Source: CAZAMB01 sp964501365 (GTDB lineage Bacteria > Planctomycetota > Phycisphaerae > UBA1845). Taken from it: DNA of 64,000 nt. The stretch is from contig CAZCST010000006.1 of assembly GCA_964501365.1 (NCBI GenBank), forward strand, positions 1-64,000, written 5' to 3'. This document shows positions 1-8,692 of the stretch, piece by piece (position 1 is the stretch's first letter; every line of letters begins with the position of its first letter). The translations under genes were made by a program, and so were the position numbers. The notes below the pieces were generated by a model. The model saw only the letters and a program-made list of their open reading frames with translations. It was not told where the DNA came from and ran no database searches.

Positions 1-128
1 AGATCGAACGAGCCATCGCCTGGTTCAGCAACTTCCGCCGCTTGGTGGTTCGCTACGAGCGGAAAATCACAGTGTATCAAGCGTTTTTTCACGTGGCCTG
101 CGTTCTCATAGCACTACGGCAGTTTTGA
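1..128 (+). mobile_element. C-terminal end of an IS5-like DDE transposase (cut by window edge)
   Basis: The frame starting at base 3 reads to a TGA at 126-128 and ends in a C-terminal pattern typical of IS5/IS4-type transposases: R-A-I-A-W-F, then R-R-L-V-V-R-Y-E, then F-F-H-V-A-C-V-L-I-A-L-R. The catalytic domain lies outside the window. No further IS coding sequence follows, so the right end of the element must lie within a few bases of the stop, around 128-136. The next gene begins mid-repeat immediately afterwards, which suggests the element inserted into it. The family assignment rests on about 41 residues and is an inference from the motif pattern. Confidence 0.7.
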
Positions 129-1036
129 AATGGGTTCTAGATGATTGCAATGCAAACTCCCAGCCGGATGAATGTGATATTGCCAACGAAGTAAGTCAGG
201 ACTGCCAACTCGACGGTGTTCCGGACGATTGTCAGCTTCACGACAATGACTGCAACGCGAACCTTCATCCAGATGAGTGCGACATCGCCACCCACGCAAG
301 TCAAGACTGCCAGCACGATGGAATCCCCGACGAATGTCAGCTACTGGATAACGATTGCAACGGGAATCTCCGCCCGGATGAGTGCGACATCGGAAGTGGC
401 TTGAGTTTCGATTGCAATACGAACGACATCCCCGACGAGTGCGAAGAACCCCCAGTCTTTCGCATTGTTTCCAGCGATCCCCCCGACGGCCTCATCGATG
501 CCCGACAGGATCGTTCCATTACGGGTCAAACCCGGCAGGGCATTGATCGAGTGCGTCTACGGTTTTCCTGTAAACCATATGACGGCGAAACCCATTCGCC
601 GATTTCCGTCGACTCGTTCGAAATATCCTCGACGAGCGGAATTGCGCCGTTGGTTCTCTCGTTGATCGAAGTCGCAGGTGAGGAATACATCTACGATCTG
701 CTCTTGTCCGATCCCATCCCTTCGGGCGCATGGACGGTGTTATTTGTTCACGCGGTCAGTCCAGACGACGTTGCATTGGCACCTTCTGCAAATCGTGTCA
801 CGTTTGGCTTTCTTCCCGGCGACGCAAACGGCGACAGAAGGAGCAGCCCCTCGGATATTCTCGACTTGATTAACAATCTGAATCAGGTGCGTGTACCGCA
901 GTTGTACAACTGGCAGTGCGATACCGACCGCAGCGGAATTTGCGCGCCGGCAGACTTAGTTCGCGAAATCGACCTGTTGAATGGTATCCATACGTCCCGG
1001 CCATGGAATGGCGTGTCGTTGCCGCCGCGACCGTAG
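129..1036 (+). pseudogene. 5'-truncated secreted protein with D-C-N-x-N calcium-binding repeats and a dockerin-like C-terminus
   Basis: About 300 residues are visible. The N-terminal third is a run of repeats of the form D-C-N-x-N-x-x-P-D-E-C-D-I alternating with D-C-x-x-D-G-I-P-D-E-C-Q, rich in Asp, Asn and Cys like calcium-binding loops. The C-terminal part (about 790-1000) reads G-D-A-N-G-D, S-D-I-L-D-L-I-N and later C-D-T-D-R-S-G, a dockerin-like pair of calcium loops. There is no signal peptide, and the repeats begin directly after the transposase stop, so the 5' end is missing, most simply because an IS inserted into it. A weak TTG at 125 could allow translation but no Shine-Dalgarno is evident. 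It was presumably exported before truncation. Confidence 0.7.
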
Positions 1037-1521
1037 GGCAAGAGTGCACATGTTGCAGATTCACCGCAGCGTGGGGCCATGATTTCGGATATTTGTGTTC
1101 TCATTCGCATCTTGTCATTTTTTGAATGGGCGACTACGGCAATTTAACGGCGGTCCTTTTGCAAATTACTGCAAGAAGAATCGCGGCCCCAGGTCTTGAA
1201 CGCCTCGACCTGGGCCACACGGCTCATTCGGTTGCGAGTTGAATTTCGAAGCCCGTTCAAACGGGCTAAGACGAAATGAGGTTACTGGCCTTTGATACGG
1301 GCCCTAGGAGGGCCGGTCTAAGCCGCTTCGCGGGCAAGCCCCGTCAACGGGGCTCAAGTCTCGATGATCGGGCGGCGTATCCGGTGGCGTATTCATCGGC
1401 GCGGATATGCGGTCTCCCCTCTGGACCATGAAGACAAGTGGCGGAGGTGGCCCTTCGCTAGCGCTTTGGGTTCGGATTCGGGGTCGCCGATAAGCATGGT
1501 GGGCATGGCCCACCCTACACG
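1037..1521. other. 485-bp gene-free stretch with dispersed hairpins
   Basis: No convincing coding sequence. It holds a hairpin with arms CCCAGGT and ACCTGGGCCAC around 1189-1220, which resembles a second copy at 56043-56074. It also holds a GGTGGGCATGGCCCACC palindrome at 1498-1518 that recurs inside alaS. Both flanking genes end here, so it is a convergent interval. Confidence 0.6.
1498..1518. repeat. GTGGGCATGGCCCAC palindrome, copy 1
   Basis: The sequence is self-complementary around GGCATGGCC and ends in CACCCTAC. The same unit occurs twice, in inverted orientation, at 60266-60330 inside alaS. Here it sits immediately after the stop codon of the HtrA-type gene on the other strand. Confidence 0.7.
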
Positions 1522-2514
1522 TCAGTCACCTTGATGCGTGATGACGAATTCAAATTTTCGGTCACCGCGGACGACACCGACGATGACCTGCGAATCGGAT
1601 TCGAGGCGGCTGAGAAGGCGGTGGACGTCATCGACGTCTTCCACCAGCCGGTCGTTGATCGAAACGATCAAATCCTCCGGCAGAATGCCGACACGCTGTG
1701 CGGCCGAGCCGTCCTCGACGCCCTGCACCTGCACAGCCGTTTCGTTGAGGATGTCGAGCATGCGGCGCAGCCGCTGGGGTAGACGCGCCACACCCGCCGC
1801 AATCCCCAGACGCAGCCTGCGGACCCGCCCATGCTGCAGAAATTCTGAAATCACCCATTCGGCCGTCGTCGACGAAACCGCAAACCCCAGCCCCTGGGCC
1901 ATGGCAATGATCGCGGTGTTAATACCGATCACGCGGCCACGCGAATCCAGCAGCGGTCCTCCGGAATTCCCCGGATTGATCGGGGCCGTGTGCTGCACCA
2001 CGTCGTCGATCAGCCGGCCGTCGCGCCCGCGAAGCGATCGCCCCACCGCACTCACGATGCCGGCTGTCACAGTGGAATGCAGCCCCAGCGGACTTCCCAG
2101 TGCGATGGCCACCTGTCCCGGAGTCGACGCACGGGCAGACTCCAGTCGTGCGTACGGTAGATCACCCGCGTTCAATCGGAGCAACGCAAGGTCTGTCGAA
2201 GGATCGTCCCCGACGACTGACGTATCGATCCGGTCCCCCTCGTGCGTCCGGGCCACGAGTGCAGCGCGCCCGGCCACCACGTGGCTGTTGGTCAGCGCCA
2301 GTCCGTCGGGTGAAACGATGACGCCGGAGCCGAAACCGCCCGGCGAACGCTGATTGCCCGCTCCGCCGACTCCGATGACCGCCGGCCCGATGGCCTGGCT
2401 CACGCCGATCACGGTTTGCGAATATCCGTCAAGTATGGTGGCATCGCCGCTCGAAACGCTCGTATTCGTCGCTTTGGATTCACTTTGATCGGCGATGAAT
2501 TGAAAATGTGCCAC
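1522..2514 (-). CDS. HtrA/DegP-like trypsin-fold serine protease with one PDZ domain
   Basis: A 330-residue S1C-family protease. The chymotrypsin-fold triad is visible as His78 (N-S-H-V-V), Asp108 (T-D-L-A-L-L) and Ser184 (G-N-S-G-G-P), followed by one PDZ domain at about residues 235-325. Family members degrade or sense misfolded proteins, usually in the periplasm. No signal peptide or membrane segment is visible here, so this one may be cytoplasmic or exported in a non-standard way. I chose the GTG at 2514 because an AAGGGAG Shine-Dalgarno precedes it by 8 bases; the longer frame starts at a TTG (2616) without one and adds a non-conserved N-terminus. It is transcribed away from gltX. Confidence 0.85.
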   Translation of the reverse strand: MAHFQFIADQSESKATNTSVSSGDATILDGYSQTVIGVSQAIGPAVIGVGGAGNQRSPGGFGSGVIVSPDGLALTNSHVVAGRAALVARTHEGDRIDTSVVGDDPSTDLALLRLNAGDLPYARLESARASTPGQVAIALGSPLGLHSTVTAGIVSAVGRSLRGRDGRLIDDVVQHTAPINPGNSGGPLLDSRGRVIGINTAIIAMAQGLGFAVSSTTAEWVISEFLQHGRVRRLRLGIAAGVARLPQRLRRMLDILNETAVQVQGVEDGSAAQRVGILPEDLIVSINDRLVEDVDDVHRLLSRLESDSQVIVGVVRGDRKFEFVITHQGD

Positions 2515-2731
2515 GTCTGTTGCTCCCTTCGCGTGCCAGCTCGCCAACTCCGCCTGACGAAGGCTGCGTTCCGACAGAGAAGCCCGCCGGGGCGTCAGAA
2601 CGAAGCCGTCGCGCAAACGTGCCGATTCTAGGCATCCAATTCTGGGCCTGGCAACTCGTGCTTCAACTGATGCCCAAAGAGTTCAGTCGCCCGTGCGGCA
2701 CGGGGAGCGGAATTCGATATAATCGCGGGCG

Positions 2732-4246
2732 ATGAAAATTGACCGGAATACTCCAATGCGCGTCCGCTTTGCCCCGTCGCCGACGGGCTATCTGCACATC
2801 GGCGGGGCCAGGACCGTGCTGTTCAACTGGCTGCTGGCCCGCAAACACGGCGGGGTGTTTATTCTGCGCATCGAAGATACCGATCAGGCCCGCAACGTCG
2901 ACGACTCGGTGGGGAAAATCCTCGACGATCTGCACTGGCTGGGCCTCAATTTCGACGAGGGGCCGCGTGTCGAAGGGCCGTACGGCCCGTATTACCAAAG
3001 CCAGCGGCTCGACATCTACAACCGCTATCTGCGGCAACTGCTCGATTCGGGCCACGCCTACTACGCTCTCGAAACCCCCGAGCAGCTCGGCGAGATGCGC
3101 GAGGCCGCCAAGCGCGAGCGACGCAGCGTGACCTACATCCGTCCGAATCCCGTGCCGAGCGTGGCTGAGGGCGAGGCCGCCCGAAAAGCCGGCCGTCAGG
3201 TCGTCGTGCGGGTCAAGATGCCCGGCGAGGCGATCAGCGTGATCGACGATATTCTCGGCGAGGTCGTTCTCCCGGCGGATCAGAATGAGGACTTCGTCAT
3301 TCAGAAGGGCGACGGCTTCCCCACGTATCATTTTGCGTGCGTGGTGGACGACGAATTGATGAAGATTACACACGTGCTTCGCGGTCAGGAGCACCTGATG
3401 AACACGCCCAAGCATATCGCGCTGCAGCGGGCGCTAGGGTTCCCTACGCCGCGCTACGCCCATCTGCCGGTCATCTTCAACAAGGACGGCACGAAGATGA
3501 GCAAGCGCGACAAGGAGAAGGCGATTGCGGCCGGGAAGCAGCCGCCGGAGATCGAGGTGCATGATTTTCGCGCGTCGGGATATTTGCCGGAGGCGGTGAT
3601 CAACTTTATTGCGTTGCTGGGCTGGTCGGCGGGCGATGACCGGGAGAATTACGACCTCGGCGAACTGACGAAGGAATTCAGCATCGAACGCGTCGGCAAG
3701 ACCAATGCGAAGTTCGACCGCGAGAAGCTGCTGTCGTTCAACACGACCTGGGCCACGCGGGTTTCGCCGCAGCGACTGCTGGAGGCGTTCAAGGACTTCC
3801 TCCAGTGCGCGGCCAGCGCACCCGCGAAGATGCGCAGCGCCGATGACTCAACGTTGCGTGAAGTGCTGCGGGTTTGCGCGGGCTTTCGGACGTTTGCCGA
3901 CGTTGTGGCCAAGTCGAAGTTTCTGTTCGTCGAAGATGACGCGATCGAGTTTGATCCGCAGGCTGTCGCAAAGAATCTGCAGAAGAATGACAACGCGGGG
4001 TTCGCGATGTTAAAGCAAATCCTGGCAGCGTTGAGTTCCCTTGCGGCGTGGTCGCCTGCGGAGATTGATCAGGCATTGCATGCGATTTGCACGGAAACGG
4101 GCAGCGGCATGGGCGGCGTCGCCCAGCCTCTGCGTGTGGCCGTCACCGGCAACACCGTCAGTCCTGCCATCGGCGAAACTCTGGCACTTCTTGGCCGCGA
4201 ACATTCGCTGCAGCGCATCGAGAAGTGTTTGAAACTCGCTAGATAG
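2732..4246 (+). CDS. gltX: Glutamate--tRNA ligase
   Basis: A 504-residue class I aminoacyl-tRNA synthetase that charges tRNA with glutamate in the cytoplasm. The nucleotide-binding HIGH-type motif is H-I-G-G at residues 22-25 after F-A-P-S-P-T-G-Y-L. The second signature K-M-S-K-R is at about 255-259. The anticodon-binding region fills the C-terminal third, and length is normal for the family. An internal ATG at 2756 would start just before the conserved R-V-R-F-A-P-S-P and is an alternative. Its 3' end overlaps the convergent acetyltransferase gene by 8 bases. No second gltX is visible here, so discriminating or non-discriminating specificity cannot be judged. Confidence 0.96.
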   Translation: MKIDRNTPMRVRFAPSPTGYLHIGGARTVLFNWLLARKHGGVFILRIEDTDQARNVDDSVGKILDDLHWLGLNFDEGPRVEGPYGPYYQSQRLDIYNRYLRQLLDSGHAYYALETPEQLGEMREAAKRERRSVTYIRPNPVPSVAEGEAARKAGRQVVVRVKMPGEAISVIDDILGEVVLPADQNEDFVIQKGDGFPTYHFACVVDDELMKITHVLRGQEHLMNTPKHIALQRALGFPTPRYAHLPVIFNKDGTKMSKRDKEKAIAAGKQPPEIEVHDFRASGYLPEAVINFIALLGWSAGDDRENYDLGELTKEFSIERVGKTNAKFDREKLLSFNTTWATRVSPQRLLEAFKDFLQCAASAPAKMRSADDSTLREVLRVCAGFRTFADVVAKSKFLFVEDDAIEFDPQAVAKNLQKNDNAGFAMLKQILAALSSLAAWSPAEIDQALHAICTETGSGMGGVAQPLRVAVTGNTVSPAIGETLALLGREHSLQRIEKCLKLAR

Positions 4247-4709
4247 TCAGATCGAGTTCGAAATAGACCACGTTCGGCAGCGGGTTGTGGTAGTAGGCCG
4301 GAATCACCTGGAATCCCGTCGATTTGTAGAGAGTGACGGCCTCGGTCATGGATGCGAGCGTGTCGAGGCGCATGCGCTGGTAGCCTGTCTTGCGGGCTTC
4401 ATCGAGGATGCGACTGACGAGCTGGCGGCCAAGGCCCTGTCCGCGATAGGCCTCCCTGACAAACAGTCGCTTCATTTCGCAGATGCCGTCCCCCAGTGAG
4501 CGAAGCGCGACGGTGCCGGCGAGGCCGGCGTCGCTCCGTGCCACGAGCAGTCGGCCCGAAGGCGGAGCGTACTTGCCGGGCAGGTTGGCGAGTTCCTGTT
4601 CGAAGTCGCCCTGAAACGCAAGGTTTACACCCAGCCAGTTCGCATATTCACGAAACGCCGAGCGCACTTCGTTGAGGTCGTTTTCGCATGCATCAAGGAT
4701 TTGGAGCAC
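4239..4709 (-). CDS. GNAT-family N-acetyltransferase
   Basis: A 156-residue protein with the single-domain GNAT fold. The acetyl-CoA pyrophosphate-binding motif A is visible as A-Y-R-G-Q-G-L-G-R-Q-L near residue 95. It is followed by the motif B-like stretch L-D-T-L-A-S-M and the L-Y-K-S-T-G-F signature of small GNATs. The acceptor substrate cannot be told. It converges on gltX with an 8-base overlap of the 3' ends, so the two genes share no transcription unit. Confidence 0.85.
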   Translation of the reverse strand: MLQILDACENDLNEVRSAFREYANWLGVNLAFQGDFEQELANLPGKYAPPSGRLLVARSDAGLAGTVALRSLGDGICEMKRLFVREAYRGQGLGRQLVSRILDEARKTGYQRMRLDTLASMTEAVTLYKSTGFQVIPAYYHNPLPNVVYFELDLTI

Positions 4710-4785
4710 GATGGAATTGTAAATCGCAATTCAGGAAATGCGAATGGATACCATAGGCAATCCCGAAACCATCGCAAGGAATATT

Positions 4786-4811
4786 ACCGCAGAGGCGCGG
4801 AGATCGCAGAG
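4786..4811. repeat. CGCAGAGGCGC dispersed repeat, copy 1
   Basis: The core CCGCAGAGGCGCGGAG is the inverse of the units at 5221-5247 and 57138-57168, which read GCGCCTCTGCGGTGAA. Copies 1 and 2 point in opposite directions and bracket the small zinc-ribbon gene. Confidence 0.65.
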
Positions 4812-4980
4812 TCGAGAAATAGCGTGGTTTTTTCGGTAGTGGGCCAGTCGGACTAAGCCACTCGTTCTGGCGGCGGTGCGTTCCCCGTGACTTGGTCCAC
4901 GATGAACTTGGCGAGTTCGTTTACGTCCCTTGGCGGGTTGCGTTGCTTGCCCATGCAAGCATTATGGCGAACATAGTCGC

Positions 4981-5202
4981 ATGTCCAACGATGGGACGAA
5001 ATTCTTGTATACCGCATTCGCAGTCGCAGGATTCATCGTTGGGATGTTGATTCTTTCAATCCCTTTTGTCGTCATCATAATCGTTATTTTTCGTGATAGG
5101 CTAAAGCCTTCGGGTGGTGGTTGCGCAAAATGCGGGTACGACTTGACTGGCAACGTAAGCGGGGTTTGCCCGGAGTGCGGAACGGAAATTGATTCAAACT
5201 GA
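4981..5202 (+). CDS. Small zinc-ribbon membrane protein
   Basis: A 73-residue protein with one transmembrane segment (about residues 10-38, very hydrophobic) and a C-terminal zinc ribbon C-A-K-C-G-Y-D-L-T-G...C-P-E-C-G. This architecture is common in Planctomycetota and has no assigned function. A second, larger example lies at 33678-34241. I chose the ATG at 4981 over a TTG at 4930 because it begins right before the membrane segment. Shine-Dalgarno is weak. The gene is bracketed by inverted copies of a dispersed repeat. Confidence 0.7.
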   Translation: MSNDGTKFLYTAFAVAGFIVGMLILSIPFVVIIIVIFRDRLKPSGGGCAKCGYDLTGNVSGVCPECGTEIDSN

Positions 5203-5220
5203 CCCATTACCGTTTTTTCA

Positions 5221-5247
5221 CTGCGTTCTCAGCGCCTCTGCGGTGAA
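5221..5247. repeat. GCGCCTCTGCGG dispersed repeat, copy 2
   Basis: The sequence AGCGCCTCTGCGGTGAA matches the unit at 57150-57168 and is inverted relative to 4786-4811. It lies between the zinc-ribbon gene and the HD-GYP gene, close to both stop codons. Confidence 0.65.
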
Positions 5248-5265
5248 CGATGGGCTAGGGAGGCT

Positions 5266-5946
5266 CTACTCTGTTGCCGAGGGGCGCATCTCCGGCCCGC
5301 CGTCATCCATCCAGCCGAGCGCGACCGATACCACGGCCGGATCGAACTGAATTCCGGCTTGCGCCACAAGTTCCTTGCGAACGTCGACTTTCGCCATGGG
5401 GGCCTTGTACGTGCGGCGCGAGAGCATGGTATCGACGGCATCGGCCACAGCCAGAATCCGCGAGCCGAGCGGGATTTCCTCGCCGCGAAATCCGTTGGGG
5501 TATCCGCCGCCGTCATAGCGTTCGTGATGGTGCAGGATGATCTTGCGGTGATCGCGCAGGCCCGCGAAAGGCTCCAGGATATCAACGCCCATCTGAGGGT
5601 GGCGGCGCATGATCTTGAATTCCTCGTCGGTGAGCTTTCCGGGCTTGTTCAAGATGCGGTCGGGCACGCCGATCTTGCCAATGTCGTGCAGGAGTGAAGC
5701 GGCCTGAAGCGTGCGCCGCTGCGGGGCGCTGAGGTCCATGCGCCGCGCGACTGCGTCGGCATAGGCGGCCACGTTCATCGAATGCGTCCGCGTATAGGAG
5801 TCCTTGGCATCGACAGCCGCGAGCAGCGCATGCATCGACTCCACGTGGGCTCCGCGAAGCAGCCGGCGGATTCGTGCAAACCATCCCGGCACGCCGCGAT
5901 CGACCGTGCCTGCTTGAGAAGTTTTTTGAAGTCTGGTCGTGGGCAT
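5266..5946 (-). CDS. HD-GYP domain protein (probable cyclic-di-GMP phosphodiesterase)
   Basis: A 226-residue protein. Residues 35-210 carry the HD-GYP signature: L-L-H-D-I-G-K with the HD pair at 87-88, then H-H-H-E-R-Y-D-G-G-G-Y-P at about 139-150, then R-I-L-A-V-A-D-A-V-D. The family hydrolyses cyclic di-GMP to GMP using a bimetal centre. No sensor domain or membrane segment is attached, so it is a stand-alone cytoplasmic form. I used the ATG at 5946; an ATG at 6048 would add 34 residues with no recognisable feature. Confidence 0.88.
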   Translation of the reverse strand: MPTTRLQKTSQAGTVDRGVPGWFARIRRLLRGAHVESMHALLAAVDAKDSYTRTHSMNVAAYADAVARRMDLSAPQRRTLQAASLLHDIGKIGVPDRILNKPGKLTDEEFKIMRRHPQMGVDILEPFAGLRDHRKIILHHHERYDGGGYPNGFRGEEIPLGSRILAVADAVDTMLSRRTYKAPMAKVDVRKELVAQAGIQFDPAVVSVALGWMDDGGPEMRPSATE

Positions 5947-6255
5947 TCCATTCTCAATCGCGTTGTGCTGACGTATCGCTATCGTCCGTGCCCCGCGCCC
6001 ACTTAACGTCCCCGAGTGGTTACACGATGTCTTGAAAATCGGACGCATCGTTCTCGGATCGTGCCGAAAATCGCCCGTCCAATCGGGGCAGAACCGCGCT
6101 AACTTCGGACGCTGATTGCAGCAAAATGAGGACGTAAGAACGGCCGGACTTATGGACCATGGGCTTCAACATGTGATTCCACAAGGGGCCAGGGCGTTGG
6201 CAGGGACGCCACTTTCCACCGACATGGAACGCACTTAAGCTATTTCACGTTCGAC

Positions 6256-7764
6256 GTGGTTGTTGAGCAGGAAACGAGTCCGCAAAGCATGTCACACGAA
6301 TCAGCTCATTGGGTGCGGGCCTGCGCCGGACGCCGCGTTCTGCTTGTCGGCGACCTCATTCTCGACCGCTACATCTACGGCGACGCGGAGAGGATCAGCC
6401 CCGAAGCCCCCGTGCCGGTGATTCGCGTGGTTGAGCGTCGCGAGGCCGTCGGCGGCTCGGCGAATGTGGCCGCCTGCCTTCGGGCATTGGGCTGCGAAGT
6501 CATCTGCTGCGGAGCCGTCGGTGCGGACCGCCACGGGGCCACTCTTCGAAAACTTCTGGAAGAAATCCAGGTGTCGTCCGCCGGGTTATTGGAACTTGGC
6601 GATCGTCCGACCACCACGAAGACGCGAGTCGTTGGTCTCGCCCAGCATCGGCATCGGCAGCAACTCCTGCGAGTCGATGAAGAAGATTCGTCCCCGTTCA
6701 CCGCACAGGCCGTTGGTCAACTGATGGACATCTGCCGCAAGCAGATAAAAGGAAGCCATGTAGTCTGCATCGAGGATTACGACAAGGGGCTGATTGGCAA
6801 CGAATTGGCGCAGTCGGTCATCGAGGCGGCGCGGAAGGCCGGCGTGCCGGTGCTGGTGGATCCGGCGCGGCTCAAGGATTATGGCCGCTACGCCGGCGCG
6901 ACGATCGTGACGCCCAATCGAGACGAACTCGCCATCGTATCAGGCAAGTCCACCAACACGATTGATTCGGTTTCACGAGCGGCCATGGAGGTGATCGAGC
7001 GATTTCGCATCGAGGCCGCAGTGGCAACCGTGGACCGGGAAGGTTGCGTCATCGTGGAGAAGGGCAAGCCCGCCCGTCATCTCCCGACCGTTCCGCGCAC
7101 CGTGTACGACAACACCGGGGCGGGCGATGCCGTCCTGGCGATGCTCGCCGGGGCGATTGCTGCGGGGGCTGATATCGAAAGCGCGGCGCGGCTGGCGAAT
7201 ATTGCCGGCGGGCTGGAGGTTGAGAAGTTTGGCTGCGTGCCGATTGCGGCGGACGAAATTCTCGCGGAACTGCGGCTGGCCGACCGCCTGCATAATGGGA
7301 AGCTGACGCGACTTGACGAATTGCTGGGTGAAATCCGGCTGCGCCGCGATCGCGGTGAAACCGTCGCTTTTACCAATGGATGCTATGACATCCTCCATGC
7401 GGGACACGTGGACTTCCTGCGCCGCTGTCGCAACGAGGCGTCGATGCTCGTTGTGGGTCTCAACAGCGACGCTTCCGTGCGGGCCCAGGGCAAGGGCGAC
7501 AACCGGCCAATCAACAAGTTTGAGCACCGGGCGGCCGTCCTGTCGGCGCTGGAATTTGTCGATTACGTCGTTGGCTTTGAAGAGACCACGCCGGAGGAAC
7601 TCATCCGCCGCGTGCGCCCCGATGTGCTCATCAAGGGCGCCGACTGGACCACAAAGGGGGTCGTTGGTCAGCAGATCGTCGAGGCTGCGGGTGGCCGCGT
7701 GGTGCTGCTTCCGCTGGTCGAAGGACTCAGCACGACGGCGATTATCGATCGTGCCCGGTCATAG
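6256..7764 (+). CDS. hldE: Bifunctional heptose 7-phosphate kinase / heptose 1-phosphate adenylyltransferase
   Basis: A 502-residue fusion of two enzymes that make ADP-glycero-manno-heptose for the LPS inner core. The N-terminal PfkB/ribokinase-type kinase (about 25-325) shows G-D-L-I-L-D-R-Y, G-G-S-A-N-V-A and the catalytic D-N-T-G-A-G-D-A near residue 285. The C-terminal cytidylyltransferase-fold domain (about 360-500) shows F-T-N-G-C-Y-D-I-L-H-A-G-H near 372-384. It starts at GTG 6256; the ATG at 6289 is an alternative. It is not clustered with other heptose genes here. It indicates a diderm cell with heptose-containing LPS. Confidence 0.94.
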   Translation: MVVEQETSPQSMSHESAHWVRACAGRRVLLVGDLILDRYIYGDAERISPEAPVPVIRVVERREAVGGSANVAACLRALGCEVICCGAVGADRHGATLRKLLEEIQVSSAGLLELGDRPTTTKTRVVGLAQHRHRQQLLRVDEEDSSPFTAQAVGQLMDICRKQIKGSHVVCIEDYDKGLIGNELAQSVIEAARKAGVPVLVDPARLKDYGRYAGATIVTPNRDELAIVSGKSTNTIDSVSRAAMEVIERFRIEAAVATVDREGCVIVEKGKPARHLPTVPRTVYDNTGAGDAVLAMLAGAIAAGADIESAARLANIAGGLEVEKFGCVPIAADEILAELRLADRLHNGKLTRLDELLGEIRLRRDRGETVAFTNGCYDILHAGHVDFLRRCRNEASMLVVGLNSDASVRAQGKGDNRPINKFEHRAAVLSALEFVDYVVGFEETTPEELIRRVRPDVLIKGADWTTKGVVGQQIVEAAGGRVVLLPLVEGLSTTAIIDRARS

Positions 7765-7795
7765 GGGTGAATTCAATAGCCTCGCGTACAAACAC

Positions 7796-7859
7796 GTCAT
7801 TCTGAGCGCAGCGAAGAATCATGTGATACATGGAGATCCTTCGCTACGCTCAGCATGAC
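7796..7859. repeat. Inverted-repeat hairpin of the GTCATTCTGAGCG type
   Basis: Left arm GTCATTCTGAGCGCAGCGAAG and right arm CTTCGCTACGCTCAGCATGAC face each other across about 20 bases. A shorter relative lies at 14007-14035. The repeat lies in the convergent interval between hldE and the Kazal lipoprotein gene, where it could also end transcription from both sides. Confidence 0.75.
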
Positions 7860-7906
7860 AATCACGTCCCATTTTCGTTAGGAGCCTCGCGCTCGCGGCT
7901 TCGCCC

Positions 7907-8692
7907 CTATTGCACGCATGCGCCCTGGCTGACGACGCTGACGCTTGCCGCCGCGGCTTGGCACTCGTTGGCGTAGGTCTGGCCGTCGCAGCCGCAAACC
8001 GGATTGAACAGGTCGTCACAGACTTCAGGAATGGCTTCGCATACACCGAGTTGATCTGCGGCTCCGCAGCTTCCGTCGGTATGATTGCAGAACTCACCCG
8101 TTTCGCATGAGAGGCCTTCGAGCCCGCCACACTGCCGGGGCACAATGCCGCCGCATGCGCCCTCGCTGGCGACACTCACACCGGCGGCGTTGGCGGAACA
8201 CTCGTTGTCGTACGTGTGATCGTCGCAACCGCACACGGGTGCGAAGATTTCCGTGCAAACTTCGGGTTTGGTTTCACAAATGCCGGTCTGGTCGGCCGCG
8301 CCGCACAAGGCCTCCTGGGGATAATTGCAGAATTGGCCCTCTGCGCATTGCAATCCCTGCAGGCCGCCGCAAATCCCGCCCTCACACTCTCCTTGATGGT
8401 CCACGCTGACCCCCGCAGCCTCCGCCGAACACGCGTTGCCGTACGTCTGGCCGTTGCAGCCGCACACCGGTGCAAATTCGAGCGTGCATGCGTCGGGAAT
8501 CGTCGTACAAATACCGATCGCAGTGGCATCGCAAGATCCCGTTACTGTTTTGCAAAACGAATTGTCCGGGCAGTCGTCGGCCTGTGTGGCCGGAGAGCAG
8601 AGCCCGCCTACAACCCCGCACCCGCAAAGCCCAACCAGTCCAAATCCAAGTATGACAAGAGCGCACCGCTTTTGCGCAAGGAAAGAACGCAT
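7907..8692 (-). CDS. Lipoprotein with three Kazal-type protease-inhibitor domains
   Basis: A 261-residue protein. The N-terminus is a signal peptide with a plausible lipobox ending at Cys25 (L-C-G-C). Three Kazal-like modules follow, each with P-V-C-G-C-x-x-x-T-Y-x-N-x-C and a closing G-x-C, starting at about residues 72, 153 and 228. The spacers between them are Cys-rich (for example C-A-E-G-Q-F-C-N). Kazal domains usually inhibit serine proteases; bacterial examples are mostly uncharacterised. A good Shine-Dalgarno (AAGGGA) precedes the ATG at 8692. It probably acts at the cell surface or in the periplasm. Confidence 0.82.
   Translation of the reverse strand: MRSFLAQKRCALVILGFGLVGLCGCGVVGGLCSPATQADDCPDNSFCKTVTGSCDATAIGICTTIPDACTLEFAPVCGCNGQTYGNACSAEAAGVSVDHQGECEGGICGGLQGLQCAEGQFCNYPQEALCGAADQTGICETKPEVCTEIFAPVCGCDDHTYDNECSANAAGVSVASEGACGGIVPRQCGGLEGLSCETGEFCNHTDGSCGAADQLGVCEAIPEVCDDLFNPVCGCDGQTYANECQAAAASVSVVSQGACVQ

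Noticed and set aside
1304..1513. A 69-codon frame in the first intergenic region
   Set aside because: It runs through a palindromic repeat, has no ribosome-binding site and no domain.
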